Part shown: in pieces, positions 18,044 through 27,061 of the stretch
How positions within the stretch are numbered: position 1 is the first letter of the stretch
Layout of the letters: each line of letters begins with the position of its first letter
The notes under the pieces: generated by a model
The model's input: the letters and a program-made list of their open reading frames with translations, nothing else
What the model was told of the DNA's origin: nothing
Databases searched by the model: none
NCBI GenBank assembly: GCA_963974485.1
Contig: CAXBBS010000001.1
Coordinates: forward strand, 248,001 to 312,000
Direction: 5' to 3'
Length of the DNA stretch: 64,000 nucleotides
Source of the DNA: JAALKW01 sp963974485
Lineage (GTDB): Bacteria > Pseudomonadota > Gammaproteobacteria > Legionellales > Legionellaceae
Made by a program: the position numbers and the translations under genes

Positions 18044-19584
18044 TTCCTGGCACCGACGTGGTCGATCTATCCCGTCTTCAGTTTGCGCTCACTGCACTCT
18101 ATCATTTTTTGTTTGTCCCACTCACGCTGGGCCTTTCAATTATTATCGGCATCATGGAAACCGTCTTTGTCATGACGGGTAAGACCATTTGGCGTGACAT
18201 GGTTAAATACTGGGGCCTTTTATTTGGTATTAATTTTGTATTAGGCGTCGCAACGGGCCTTACCATGGAATTTCAATTTGGGACTAACTGGGCCTATTAT
18301 TCTCACTATGTCGGTGATGTGTTTGGTGCGCCTCTTGCCATCGAAGGTCTTATGGCGTTCTTTCTAGAAGCCACGTTTGTTGGGCTATTTTTCTTTGGCT
18401 GGGATAAGCTTACAGCGCGTGCGCATTTGGCCTGCACATGGCTACTTGCCCTTGCCAGCAACTTTTCTGCTCTATGGATTCTTATTGCTAACGGCTGGAT
18501 GCAAAACCCCGTCGGGGCTTATTTTGATTATGAAACCATGCGTATGGAAGTCACGAACTTTGCTGATATTATTTTTAATCCTGTGGCACAAGCAAAATTT
18601 GTGCATACACTGAGTGCCGGCTACGTCACTGGTGCTGTGTTTGTGCTTTCTATCAGTGCTTATTTTTTATTACAAAAACGCCATGAAGCACTCGCCAAAC
18701 GCTCGATGAGCGTTGCCGTTGCATTCGGACTAGCTTCGGCTTTATCCGTTGTTGTACTCGGTGATGAGAGCGGTCATCTCGCCAACAGCAATCAAAAAAT
18801 GAAAGTCGCCGCCATGGAAGCCATGTGGCACACCGAAAAAGCACCGGCAAGCCTGACCCTCATAGGCATGCCCAATGAAGCAACCCAAACCACGGATTAT
18901 GCAATCAAACTACCCTATGCGCTTGGCCTTATCGCCACACGCTCACTCAACGAGCCGCTTACTGGCATTTCTGAGCTGATTGATGAAAGCAAAATACGTA
19001 TTCGTGAAGGCATGCTCGCCTATGATGCATTAACACGACTTCAACACGATAGATACGATATAACTGCCCAAGCTGAGTTTAAAGCGCACCAAAAAGATCT
19101 AGGGTACGGCCTGCTGCTCAAGCGCTACACTGAAAACGTGTCTGATGCGACCGAGGAGCAAATTAACCAAGCCGCTGAGTCGCTCAAACCCCGTGTTGCG
19201 CCACTCTTCTTTTCGTTTAGAATCATGGTCGGCTGCGGATTGTTCTTTATCTTTTTGTTTATGACTGGCTTTTATTTATCGATTAAACAAACGTTACATA
19301 CCCAACGCTGGTTCTTACGCCTTGCCTGCCTTGCCTTGCCCTTACCTTGGATTGCAGCAGAACTGGGCTGGGTTGTTGCCGAATACGGTCGCCAACCGTG
19401 GGTTGTACAAGGCGTGCTTCCTACCGCGATGGCAACTTCTTCCGTCACAGCTGGTCAAGTGCTCACCTCGCTTGCGAGCTTTGTCACATTTTATTCTGTA
19501 CTTGCCGTCATCGAAATCTATTTGATGGTTAAATACATTCGTCGCGGTCCCGCGGCTATCTCACACGAGGCGTCACGACCATGA
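18040..19584 (+). CDS. cydA: Cytochrome bd ubiquinol oxidase subunit I
   Basis: Catalytic subunit of the high-affinity quinol oxidase that reduces oxygen to water; holds haems b558, b595 and d. The N-terminal YHFLFVPLTLGLS block carries the haem-ligand histidine at residue 22. FVHTLSAGYV carries another haem histidine, and GWVVAEYGRQPWVVQG is the C-terminal signature. At 514 residues it has a quinol loop close in length to the long E. coli type. It overlaps the small upstream gene and cydB by 4 bases each. Confidence 0.98.
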   Translation: MIPGTDVVDLSRLQFALTALYHFLFVPLTLGLSIIIGIMETVFVMTGKTIWRDMVKYWGLLFGINFVLGVATGLTMEFQFGTNWAYYSHYVGDVFGAPLAIEGLMAFFLEATFVGLFFFGWDKLTARAHLACTWLLALASNFSALWILIANGWMQNPVGAYFDYETMRMEVTNFADIIFNPVAQAKFVHTLSAGYVTGAVFVLSISAYFLLQKRHEALAKRSMSVAVAFGLASALSVVVLGDESGHLANSNQKMKVAAMEAMWHTEKAPASLTLIGMPNEATQTTDYAIKLPYALGLIATRSLNEPLTGISELIDESKIRIREGMLAYDALTRLQHDRYDITAQAEFKAHQKDLGYGLLLKRYTENVSDATEEQINQAAESLKPRVAPLFFSFRIMVGCGLFFIFLFMTGFYLSIKQTLHTQRWFLRLACLALPLPWIAAELGWVVAEYGRQPWVVQGVLPTAMATSSVTAGQVLTSLASFVTFYSVLAVIEIYLMVKYIRRGPAAISHEASRP

Positions 19585-20726
19585 ACATACCTTTTGATTA
19601 CGAAACATTACGCGTGATGTGGTGGGTTTTACTGGGAGTGTTACTCATCGGCTTTGCTGTCATGGACGGCTTTGATCTTGGTGTCGCCATGTGGCTCCCG
19701 TTCTTAACCAACTCTCAAATGGAGCGCCGTATTTTAATCAACAGCATTGCTCCAACCTGGGAAGGTAATCAAGTGTGGTTTATTCTCGGTGGTGGCGCTA
19801 TTTTCGCGGCCTGGCCCGCGCTCTATGCCCTCTCGTTTTCAGGATTTTACTATGCCATGCTTTTAGTCTTACTCGCCTTAATCTTACGGCCCGTCGGCTT
19901 TAAATATCGATCCAAAGTCAACAACCCAACCTGGCGTTCCGCTTGGGATATGGCTTTATTTATCGGTGGCTTTGTTCCTGCACTTATTTTTGGTGTTGCC
20001 TTAGGTAATATTCTGCAAGGCCTTCCGTTTCATTTTGATGCAAGCCTTCGTCCATTTTATACGGGCGGTTTTTTTGATTTACTAAACCCCTTTGGAATCT
20101 TAGCCGGGCTATTATCCGTGGTGATGCTTGCGATGCATGGCGCTTTTTTCATTGTCGTTAAAACCGAAGGTTTTTTGCAACGCCGCGCAAAAAAAGCAGC
20201 AGCAATCAGTGCTGTCTTAGTCGTGTTACTCTTTGCTGCTGGCGGTGCGTGGCTCTATCTATATATGGACGGCTACACACTCGCAGAAGCCATGCCGCAT
20301 GATGGGCCATCGAACCCACTGTATAAACACGTAGCACGTGAAGCACACGCATGGTTCGCAAACTATACGACCTGGCCTGCCCTCATGAGCGTCCCGCTTA
20401 CAGGGCTTACGTTACCGCTTTTAGCCGCATGGATGGTCTATGTTCGCTGTATGCGCCTTGCGTTTATTTTAAGCTCCGTTTCTGTTATCGCCGTGATAGC
20501 TACCGTTGGCGTAAGTATGTTTCCATTTATTTTTCCATCATCCACTCACCCGAGCCAAAGTTTGATGGTATGGGATAGTTCGTCAAGCCAGCTGACGCTC
20601 TTTATTATGCTGGTTGCAACGGGTATTTTCTTTCCAATCATCCTTGCTTATACGGCTTGGGTTTATCGCGTCTTACGCGGAAAAATAACGGCATCGACCA
20701 TTAACAACGCATCAGAGGCTTATTAG
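19581..20726 (+). CDS. cydB: Cytochrome bd ubiquinol oxidase subunit II
   Basis: Membrane partner of CydA, stabilising the haem site. The 381-residue protein begins with the signature WWVLLGVLLIGFAVMDGFDLGVAMWLPFL and contains NSIAPTWEGNQVWFILGGGAIFAAWP. About nine helices are predicted. It starts inside the cydA stop (ATGA) and is followed by cydX. Confidence 0.98.
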   Translation: MNIPFDYETLRVMWWVLLGVLLIGFAVMDGFDLGVAMWLPFLTNSQMERRILINSIAPTWEGNQVWFILGGGAIFAAWPALYALSFSGFYYAMLLVLLALILRPVGFKYRSKVNNPTWRSAWDMALFIGGFVPALIFGVALGNILQGLPFHFDASLRPFYTGGFFDLLNPFGILAGLLSVVMLAMHGAFFIVVKTEGFLQRRAKKAAAISAVLVVLLFAAGGAWLYLYMDGYTLAEAMPHDGPSNPLYKHVAREAHAWFANYTTWPALMSVPLTGLTLPLLAAWMVYVRCMRLAFILSSVSVIAVIATVGVSMFPFIFPSSTHPSQSLMVWDSSSSQLTLFIMLVATGIFFPIILAYTAWVYRVLRGKITASTINNASEAY

Positions 20727-20738
20727 GAGTTTTTAATT

Positions 20739-20849
20739 ATGTGGTATTTTTCATGGATTTTAGGCACGGCGCTTGCTTGCACCTTCGCAATTTTAAATGC
20801 ACTGTGGTTTGAGTTACGTAACGAGCAAGACGGTTCATCCGTATACTAG
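20739..20849 (+). CDS. cydX: Cytochrome bd oxidase small subunit CydX
   Basis: A 36-residue ORF starting 12 bases after cydB with an AGGAG site 8 bases upstream. It begins MWYFSWILGT, has one membrane helix, then the WFELRNEQ segment; these match the CydX family, whose conserved core is W-Y-F-x-W-x-L-G...N-x-x-W-x-E. CydX stabilises the haem site of the bd oxidase in E. coli. Confidence 0.92.
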   Translation: MWYFSWILGTALACTFAILNALWFELRNEQDGSSVY

Positions 20850-20930
20850 GTAGATGACACAGCTGACCCTTTACTTTGTGGTTGCATTTTGACATAATAG
20901 CCCTATTGATACGCACATATTGGGGCCCGC

Positions 20931-22169
20931 ATGCCTTCTACAACATCAAACGAACCATTCGAACTTCTGATGGCTTATCTTCACGGCGAGCTTTACGCGC
21001 TTGAAAACCTAAGCCGAATTCTTAAGCCGCAATGCACAGACCAGAAAAATGCGCTGGGCATCTACCAAGACACCGCCATTACCAAAGAACAAAAACAAAC
21101 ATTGAGAGCCGCACTTGCTGTTCCGACAGATGTAACCATTAACAACACCGATAAACTATTAGACTACATCGATAACCTCAACAAAGCAGGCTATGGCTAC
21201 GGACAACTGGCTGACTTTAGGTATCAACTGAAAAAAATTTATAAGGAACCGGACTGGACTAGACCGCTGTATCTCGCGACGCTGTTAACAAGTAGTATTT
21301 CTTCTTTTTTTCTTTTAAATCAGCATCAACGCGATCGTCTTGAAGCTGTTTTATTACGGATAGCTCCGATCATCGCTCCTTTTATCGCCCCGTTCCTGTT
21401 GGTCGGCCTCCAATTTTATACCATCATTCAACAGGCTAAGAGAACATACTATGAAGATACCTACCATTCGTATAATCATCGTATACAACGATGGCTTGTG
21501 GGTACATTGCCCTCACTCTTAAATCTCGCAGCTTATGTGGCCATAGCCGTCGTGGGAAGCATGTCGCCGATTTCTGCTGCTCTTTTTGTTGCAGCAAGCC
21601 TTGTTGCTGTTACTGATGGCGCACACCGCTTTTATCGCCAAGAAAAAACCGAAGAGCTAGCAGAGCTAGGCACCGCCCACGCCATTCGGCAAGAGAACCG
21701 TAAAGCACGTACGCGTCAAACCCTCGAGGTTAAAATATACGCAGCGGTTGCGCTCGCCGTAACGGTCGTTATTTCATGTATTTTCCCACCCAGCATTTTT
21801 GTTGTTCTCGCATACAGTAGTTTATTTATTTTAATTCCATGGACTAAAAATAGTTTTCTCAATAAAATTCATACCGAATCATCTGAGCAACTACAAAAAG
21901 ACCTCTATGCCCATCATGGGGTTGCCGCAGATGACAAGGACGAGAACCAACGATTAAAGACTAGAGTTCATGAGCTGGAATCAGAGCTGAAAAACTACCA
22001 AAATCCACGTGCCACAGAAGAAGCCCGACCAAGTCAAACAGGCATGTTTAAAAAACCCATCATGGTAAGCGCTGCCACACAAACCGATAAATATACAGAT
22101 GAAAGCGAGTCCGGCTTAACAACAAGCCTGCAAGGCAGCCCAAGCGTCTCTGCTTTTTCAACATGGTGA
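20931..22169 (+). CDS. Unknown multi-membrane protein with C-terminal coiled coil
   Basis: I do not recognise this 412-residue protein. The N-terminal ~110 residues are soluble and helical. Hydrophobic segments follow at about residues 120-130, 145-170, 195-245 (two) and 280-315. After ~330 there is a heptad-like stretch (DENQRLKTRVHELESELKNYQ) and a polar Ser/Thr/Glu-rich tail. The layout, with a hydrophobic pair followed by a charged linker and another pair, loosely resembles the tandem proteins at 58214 and 59530. A secreted or host-directed role is possible in this type of bacterium but nothing here proves it. Confidence 0.75.
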   Translation: MPSTTSNEPFELLMAYLHGELYALENLSRILKPQCTDQKNALGIYQDTAITKEQKQTLRAALAVPTDVTINNTDKLLDYIDNLNKAGYGYGQLADFRYQLKKIYKEPDWTRPLYLATLLTSSISSFFLLNQHQRDRLEAVLLRIAPIIAPFIAPFLLVGLQFYTIIQQAKRTYYEDTYHSYNHRIQRWLVGTLPSLLNLAAYVAIAVVGSMSPISAALFVAASLVAVTDGAHRFYRQEKTEELAELGTAHAIRQENRKARTRQTLEVKIYAAVALAVTVVISCIFPPSIFVVLAYSSLFILIPWTKNSFLNKIHTESSEQLQKDLYAHHGVAADDKDENQRLKTRVHELESELKNYQNPRATEEARPSQTGMFKKPIMVSAATQTDKYTDESESGLTTSLQGSPSVSAFSTW

Positions 22170-22255
22170 TGATTGCTTATTGAGGATGCATAGCAACTTT
22201 AATTAAAATTCGGTAGAATTTCCAAATTGGAAAGAAAGCCTGTTGGAGAATACCT

Positions 22256-22444
22256 ATGAAAAAGACACCTGAAATCGATAAAAAATATGTCAGCCCGTAT
22301 GACAAACTACTGCACGGTTTTGACGCCACACACGCCCCCTCCGTGTCACAACAACGTGAAATAAGTAAATATGAACAACTATTTAAACTGCGTGACGAAG
22401 TTAACGTAGATGCCGAAAAAAATATTCTATGGGATAAATTTTAG
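22256..22444 (+). CDS. Small conserved-looking acidic/basic protein
   Basis: A 62-residue soluble protein with GGAG 8 bases before its ATG. The core SPYDKLLHGFDATHAPSVSQ, then a helical EISKYEQLFKLRDEV and a final WDKF, recall a small uncharacterised protein family of Legionella and Coxiella (from memory, unverified). It ends 12 bases before the thioesterase gene, so the two are probably cotranscribed. No catalytic motif is visible. Confidence 0.7.
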   Translation: MKKTPEIDKKYVSPYDKLLHGFDATHAPSVSQQREISKYEQLFKLRDEVNVDAEKNILWDKF

Positions 22445-22456
22445 GAATCATACACT

Positions 22457-22882
22457 ATGGCCATTTGGGCTCAAGCCATCACACCCGAAACTCTCAACCA
22501 GCGTGGTGAAAACACCATGGCCGACTGGCTTGGTATTCAATTTACCCTCGTGGGTGAAGACACCCTGACGGCTACCATGCCAGCCACGGAGCGTACAAAG
22601 CAGCCGATTGGCATCGTACACGGTGGCGCAAACGTTGTACTCGCTGAAACCATAGCAAGTACTGCGGCCAATGCAGTCGTTGATCAATCACGCTATTATT
22701 GTGTTGGACTTGAAATCAATGCTAACCATATTCGGTCCGTCCGTGAAGGCCTTATTACCGGGGTGACGCGCCCGATACACATCGGCCGAAGCACGCATAT
22801 TTGGCTCATAGAGCTATACAACGACGAAGGCAAATTAACCTGCACCTCGCGTATGACAGCGTCCGTGCTCGCACGTAAATAA
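22457..22882 (+). CDS. Hotdog-fold acyl-CoA thioesterase (PaaI/YdiI type)
   Basis: 141 residues matching the YdiI/MenI/PaaI hotdog thioesterases. IVHGGANVVLAETIAS has the substrate-site HGG and the catalytic glutamate; CVGLEINANHIRSVREG and TGVTRPIHIGRSTHIWLIEL follow in family order. Enzymes of this group hydrolyse 1,4-dihydroxy-2-naphthoyl-CoA or other acyl/aryl-CoA esters. No menaquinone or phenylacetate gene is nearby, so the substrate cannot be assigned. Confidence 0.88.
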   Translation: MAIWAQAITPETLNQRGENTMADWLGIQFTLVGEDTLTATMPATERTKQPIGIVHGGANVVLAETIASTAANAVVDQSRYYCVGLEINANHIRSVREGLITGVTRPIHIGRSTHIWLIELYNDEGKLTCTSRMTASVLARK

Positions 22883-22902
22883 AAATATTTATTATTTTTT
22901 AT

Positions 22903-23331
22903 TTATTTTTTATTTGAAGGTTCAGGCCCTTCAGGCTTATGACGTTCTTCTTTCGATGTATGCTTATCGTGAGCCCATTTTTTGAAGATACTTTGAGCAG
23001 ACACCCCGGTTGATTCAGCTTGTTGCCTGACCTCCGTCCAACTGCTCTTCACCACACTCGGCTTAACATCGGCAATCCTCTGCCGTACTTCGGCACGAAG
23101 TTCTTCCAGGGCTGCTTTCTGAATAGATGTTAAATCAAACCCATCTTGCAATTTCGCTTGCGTCAAAAGCTTCGTGATATCACCCTGTAATAAACGCATT
23201 GCATCGGGTTCGGAAGCCTTCAAAAAAAGACTGGTTTTTTGCACCGTGTTGTCTTGTTGAATGCCATCATTTTCCAAGCGCTCACGAAACAAGCTTATTT
23301 GTTCATCAACATTCGACATGATATCTGGCAT
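22903..23331 (-). CDS. Unknown helical protein, short paralogue
   Basis: 142 residues, no signal peptide or membrane segment, mostly charged and helical, with a Lys/Glu/Pro-rich tail. Residues ~70-95 (FDLTSIQKAALEELRAEVRQ) closely match the C-terminal part of the larger gene immediately upstream (FKLTPIQKAALQELRAETGQ). Both are followed by a conserved WxxxxQQ segment (WTEVRQQAESTGVSAQSIFKKW versus WDKLKQQPEKAFSAAKERFKQL). GGAGG lies 9 bases before the ATG. Function unknown. Confidence 0.75.
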   Translation of the reverse strand: MPDIMSNVDEQISLFRERLENDGIQQDNTVQKTSLFLKASEPDAMRLLQGDITKLLTQAKLQDGFDLTSIQKAALEELRAEVRQRIADVKPSVVKSSWTEVRQQAESTGVSAQSIFKKWAHDKHTSKEERHKPEGPEPSNKK

Positions 23332-23368
23332 AAAAAATAACCTCCAAACATGCGTTATACACTAAATA

Positions 23369-24559
23369 TTATTTCTTTTTTGGTGAATTATTATCATCAT
23401 GGGCCTCTGCCTCAGAATCGCTTTGCGTCAATTGTTTAAATCGTTCTTTAGCAGCAGAAAATGCTTTTTCTGGCTGTTGTTTAAGCTTATCCCAGGCCAG
23501 CTTCATCATCAGCTGTCCTGTCTCGGCCCGCAGTTCTTGCAGTGCCGCTTTTTGAATAGGTGTTAACTTAAAGTCGTCTTGTTTTTTTGCTGAATCTAGA
23601 ATCAACGTTGTATTCGATTGCACCTTTTGAACATCTCGCTTGCTTATCTCGGCAGGCATCACGCTTTGTATGCTCAGCCATTGAGTCATTAATAACTTTA
23701 TTTTATTATCAACCGCTTCATGCGTTAATTTTTCTTCGGGATTTTCTTCAATATCATCCTCAGCATTAAGATCAATGCTCACGAGCTCATCATCATATTC
23801 TGCTACATCCTCGTTCACCTCTTCTTTTTTAGGCATATTTTTAGCATAAAGCCCAATCGTCATAAAATCTCCAGAATTCTCAGACCCGAGCTCCCGTTCA
23901 TTCTCTTCATCTTCATCAGAAATACAGGGCGAGACATCACGCTCATAATATAAATTTGGATCTACATCTGGCGTCGCCCCAGACAATTCATCCTGACTCG
24001 GAGCCGAATGCAATTTCTGCTTGGTCATTTCCAACAAACCATCCACCGTCGTTTTTAATGAATCCCAAATCGCATCTCGACGCTTCGTCATATTTTTCCA
24101 CGACGCACTGTAAATTAAATCACGTGCCGCATGAACCAACACGTGTAAGTGCTCAAGCATGATAGACACATGCATCGGCTCTTTGATGCTTTTCTCAAGT
24201 TCTTGAAGCCTCGCTCCAAAAGACGCTAGGGCGCTATGTAAATCAATCGATTCAAAATCACGCTTACATGCTTGTTTCAGCAATTTTAATTTTTTTTTAT
24301 ATACGTTTAAATCGCTTTTTATATCCTGAGAGATATCGTCTGAGATATCGTCTACAGTGCCCTCTTGCAGTTTCTCTTCTTTGGCTCGCAATGTATCAAA
24401 AAGCGTGAGAGCAGACTCTTTTGAGCTGATTTGAGCGCGTAGTTTAAGCGCTTGCGCTCTAAATTGAGTATGCTTATCTAGATATGCTAATCGCTCCGCA
24501 TTAAGCGCTTCTATACGCTGATCATAAGCATTTAACTCGTTAATAACATCATGACTCAC
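23369..24559 (-). CDS. Unknown long coiled-coil protein with acidic middle
   Basis: 396 residues, no membrane segment. Residues 1-150 are predicted coiled coil. The middle (about 190-290) is strongly acidic (SDEDEENERELGSENSG, EEVNEDVAEYDDELVSIDLNAEDD). The C-terminal ~90 residues share a module with the small gene downstream. A perfect 12-base tandem duplication at 24330-24353 encodes DDIS twice. Similar architecture is common among secreted effectors of intracellular bacteria, but no secretion signal can be shown. Confidence 0.75.
   Translation of the reverse strand: MSHDVINELNAYDQRIEALNAERLAYLDKHTQFRAQALKLRAQISSKESALTLFDTLRAKEEKLQEGTVDDISDDISQDIKSDLNVYKKKLKLLKQACKRDFESIDLHSALASFGARLQELEKSIKEPMHVSIMLEHLHVLVHAARDLIYSASWKNMTKRRDAIWDSLKTTVDGLLEMTKQKLHSAPSQDELSGATPDVDPNLYYERDVSPCISDEDEENERELGSENSGDFMTIGLYAKNMPKKEEVNEDVAEYDDELVSIDLNAEDDIEENPEEKLTHEAVDNKIKLLMTQWLSIQSVMPAEISKRDVQKVQSNTTLILDSAKKQDDFKLTPIQKAALQELRAETGQLMMKLAWDKLKQQPEKAFSAAKERFKQLTQSDSEAEAHDDNNSPKKK
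24330..24353. repeat. Perfect 12-base tandem duplication inside a coding region
   Basis: The unit GAGATATCGTCT occurs twice head to tail, in frame, within the coiled-coil gene at 23369-24559. It duplicates four residues without shifting the frame. Confidence 0.95.
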
Positions 24560-24642
24560 AGCATTCTCCTAACAAAAATCTCGACCCATATATCTATAAT
24601 ATAGACACAAAGAATAATTTTTGCCTTAGGAATGCATGGAAA

Positions 24643-25896
24643 CTAACCGAAAAGAGCGTGTAAAGCTTTATATGAGCCAATCGTCAGGAGACAAGCAGCA
24701 GGAAGCGTGAGAATCCACGAGGTGAAAATATTACGAATAACCACGAGATTTAAAGCACCGATACCACGGGCAAGGCCCACACCCAACACTGAGCCTACGA
24801 GCGTTTGTGTAGCAGAAACCGGAATCCCGATGCTGGTTGCAACAACAACCGTTGTTGCAGCCGAAAGCGTTGCTGCGAACGCGCGACTCGGCGTTAAGGC
24901 CGTAATCGAGCTACCCACGGTTTCAATCACGCGCCGACCTTGCACAAGAAAACCGATCACAGCGCCTGTTGCACCCAGTAAAACAATCCACGTAGGATAA
25001 CCTGCCGCCCGAAATGGCTCGTCGGCATGCATAATCAAGCTATGCACCATGCTGAGCGGGGCAACAGCCAAGGCTACATCATTCGCACCGTGTGCAAACA
25101 CCATGGCACATGCCGTCATCGCCATAAGCACAGCAAAATATTTTTCCACTTGCTTAAAGCTATCACGTCGTCGTAAGTTAGGCTGCTCAGGGATATGGCG
25201 AATTACCCACAGGCCTAACAACGTGATGGTGATACTCGTTCCTAACGTAACAAGCATGCTTTGTTTGATATTCAGCTGCACATCAAAATGCGCGAGGCCT
25301 TTAAATACCGTAATAAACGACAAGACGGAGCCGACCAAAAAAAGATACATCGGAATAAACCGTTTGGCACGTTCGAGTACGTTTGTTTGTACAAAAATGG
25401 TCTGTTGAATACTAAAAAACAAGGCATAAGCCGTGGTGCCGGCAATCAATGGTGATGTTATCCAACCAATCGCAATATGTGACACTTGATGCCAATGCAC
25501 CGCTTGCTTTCCAAGGACCAGCCAACCAAAACCTACCATCGAGCCCACAAGTGCATTGGTAATGGACACGGGTACACCGATAAAACTGGCCAAATGCATC
25601 CAGATAGTACAGGCCATCAGCACGCCCAACATGCCTTCTATTAAGATGGTCGGTTGTTCCGCAAGCAACTGCACATCAATAATACCATCACGTAGGGTCG
25701 CTGTGACGTCGGTTCCACCTAAAAAAGCGCCTAAGAACTCAAAAATAACCGCAACACACAGCGCTTGTTTAACCGTGATTGCTTTTGAGCCCATGGTGGT
25801 ACTCATAACATTGGCCAAATCGTTCGCGCCAACGCCCCACGTCATTAAAAAGCAAAGAAAAATAGCGAGTGAAAAATAAAGAACTGAAATATCCAT
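24643..25896 (-). CDS. Inorganic phosphate transporter, PiT family
   Basis: Low-affinity phosphate (metal-phosphate)/cation symporter of the inner membrane. About 417 residues with ten or more helices. The two inverted family signatures are visible: GANDLANVMSTTMGSKAIT near the N-terminus and HGANDVALAVAPLS in the second half, each followed by a long hydrophobic block (GTDVTATLRDGI, PVSITNALVGSMVGFG, PVSATQTLVGSVLGVG). I chose the ATG at 25896; a TTG at 25917 would overlap the partner gene. The upstream DUF47 gene is the usual companion of PiT. Confidence 0.93.
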   Translation of the reverse strand: MDISVLYFSLAIFLCFLMTWGVGANDLANVMSTTMGSKAITVKQALCVAVIFEFLGAFLGGTDVTATLRDGIIDVQLLAEQPTILIEGMLGVLMACTIWMHLASFIGVPVSITNALVGSMVGFGWLVLGKQAVHWHQVSHIAIGWITSPLIAGTTAYALFFSIQQTIFVQTNVLERAKRFIPMYLFLVGSVLSFITVFKGLAHFDVQLNIKQSMLVTLGTSITITLLGLWVIRHIPEQPNLRRRDSFKQVEKYFAVLMAMTACAMVFAHGANDVALAVAPLSMVHSLIMHADEPFRAAGYPTWIVLLGATGAVIGFLVQGRRVIETVGSSITALTPSRAFAATLSAATTVVVATSIGIPVSATQTLVGSVLGVGLARGIGALNLVVIRNIFTSWILTLPAACLLTIGSYKALHALFG

Positions 25897-25906
25897 AGGA
25901 TGCGTA

Positions 25907-26581
25907 TTACCTGGCAATCAAAATTTGAAGCCGTCCACCCACTGTTTGTGCGTGGTCAGCTAAGTCACCAATCCATTGAACCAATTTATAAAGAAAGATC
26001 ACATCCAATGTGGGCAATTCGCCTTCTATTTCAAAAATACGATGCCGGATATCCGCAAGCTGATCGTCGCTATCATGCTCAATGGTATCCAACGTCACAA
26101 TCATGTCTTCCACGATGTTTACTTCGCTACCACGGAATCCGGTTTCAAGAAGTTGATCGAGTTCGTTGATTGCTTTACACGCCTGGTGTGCGGCGTCCAA
26201 AGAGCGCTTGAGAAAAGGCATGAAGCGCTCGGTCAGTGCAGCGGGAATCTGCATACGACGACCGACCATAAGACCTGCAATATCTTCTGCTTTATTGGCA
26301 ATACGATCTTGGCAACCTAATAATTCTAAAACATCGGTGCGCGCAACGGGCAAGAATAAACCAGCAGGTAAATGTAGACGTAAATCGCGCTTAATCATAT
26401 CAGCTTCTTTTTCAAGCGCGCTGATGTCTGCTTTGATCTGTATAGCCTTGTCCCAATCATCGACCAAAATCGCATCAAAAAAAGGCAACAGCTGCTTGGC
26501 GCACTGATACACTTTGTACATGTGATGCTCAATAGGCTTAATTGGTGAAGGCCCAAACATATTAAAGAGATTACCCATCAT
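25907..26581 (-). CDS. DUF47 / TIGR00153 family PhoU-like protein
   Basis: About 224 soluble, all-helical residues of the PhoU-like DUF47 family, which is encoded next to PiT transporters and is thought to modulate them. Visible features are SPIKPIEHHMYKVYQCAKQLLPFFDA at the N-terminus, the acidic DISALEKEADMIKRDLR helix, and LLGCQDRIANKAEDIAGLM. The C-terminal part repeats the three-helix pattern. The start is uncertain (26581, 26578 or 26617); no convincing ribosome site was found. Confidence 0.9.
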   Translation of the reverse strand: MMGNLFNMFGPSPIKPIEHHMYKVYQCAKQLLPFFDAILVDDWDKAIQIKADISALEKEADMIKRDLRLHLPAGLFLPVARTDVLELLGCQDRIANKAEDIAGLMVGRRMQIPAALTERFMPFLKRSLDAAHQACKAINELDQLLETGFRGSEVNIVEDMIVTLDTIEHDSDDQLADIRHRIFEIEGELPTLDVIFLYKLVQWIGDLADHAQTVGGRLQILIAR

Positions 26582-26773
26582 GTCACGATAACCCAAAAAA
26601 GATAAACGTATGAACATACAGTATACCCAACCATATACGATTTGAATAACGTTTTTTGCAAAAACAAGACAAGCATGTTACAAAGTTAAAGGCAGTGTTG
26701 TGCGTCCATGCCAACGCAACACGGAGATAAATCCACGGACAATCCCACAGCGGGGCGTTTTAGGAGTAGCATC

Positions 26774-27061
26774 GTGATTGAATATATTTATAAAGGATTT
26801 AAATTATCTTTCCAAGTCAGTGAACTCAGTGCAGCAGCTTCAGTCCCACCCGATGGGTCTATTTTATACGAGGCGCATGGTAATGCGGTTTATTTATTAA
26901 GCACCCCTAAAAAATGGTTTTCACAAACCCATTTTCATGCAGACAACGAAAGCCACCAAGGCGCTGAGCATGAAATCAAACGTCTTTTAGAAAACTATGT
27001 CGATTTTGAACTTAAAAACTTTTATGCCATGCAAGAAAAAGGGACGTTTACTGAAAACTAA
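26774..27061 (+). CDS. Unknown small protein with antitoxin-like C-terminal tail
   Basis: 95 residues from a GTG at 26774, chosen because GGAG lies 7 bases upstream; an ATG at 26708 is possible but lacks one. No membrane segment. The body (IEYIYKGFKLSFQV...HFHADNESHQGAEHEIKRLLENYVDFEL) is unrecognised. Its last 12 codons with the stop are nearly identical at DNA level (35 of 38 bases) to the 3' end of the broken antitoxin gene near 30039. The stop overlaps the convergent decarboxylase stop. Confidence 0.65.
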   Translation: MIEYIYKGFKLSFQVSELSAAASVPPDGSILYEAHGNAVYLLSTPKKWFSQTHFHADNESHQGAEHEIKRLLENYVDFELKNFYAMQEKGTFTEN

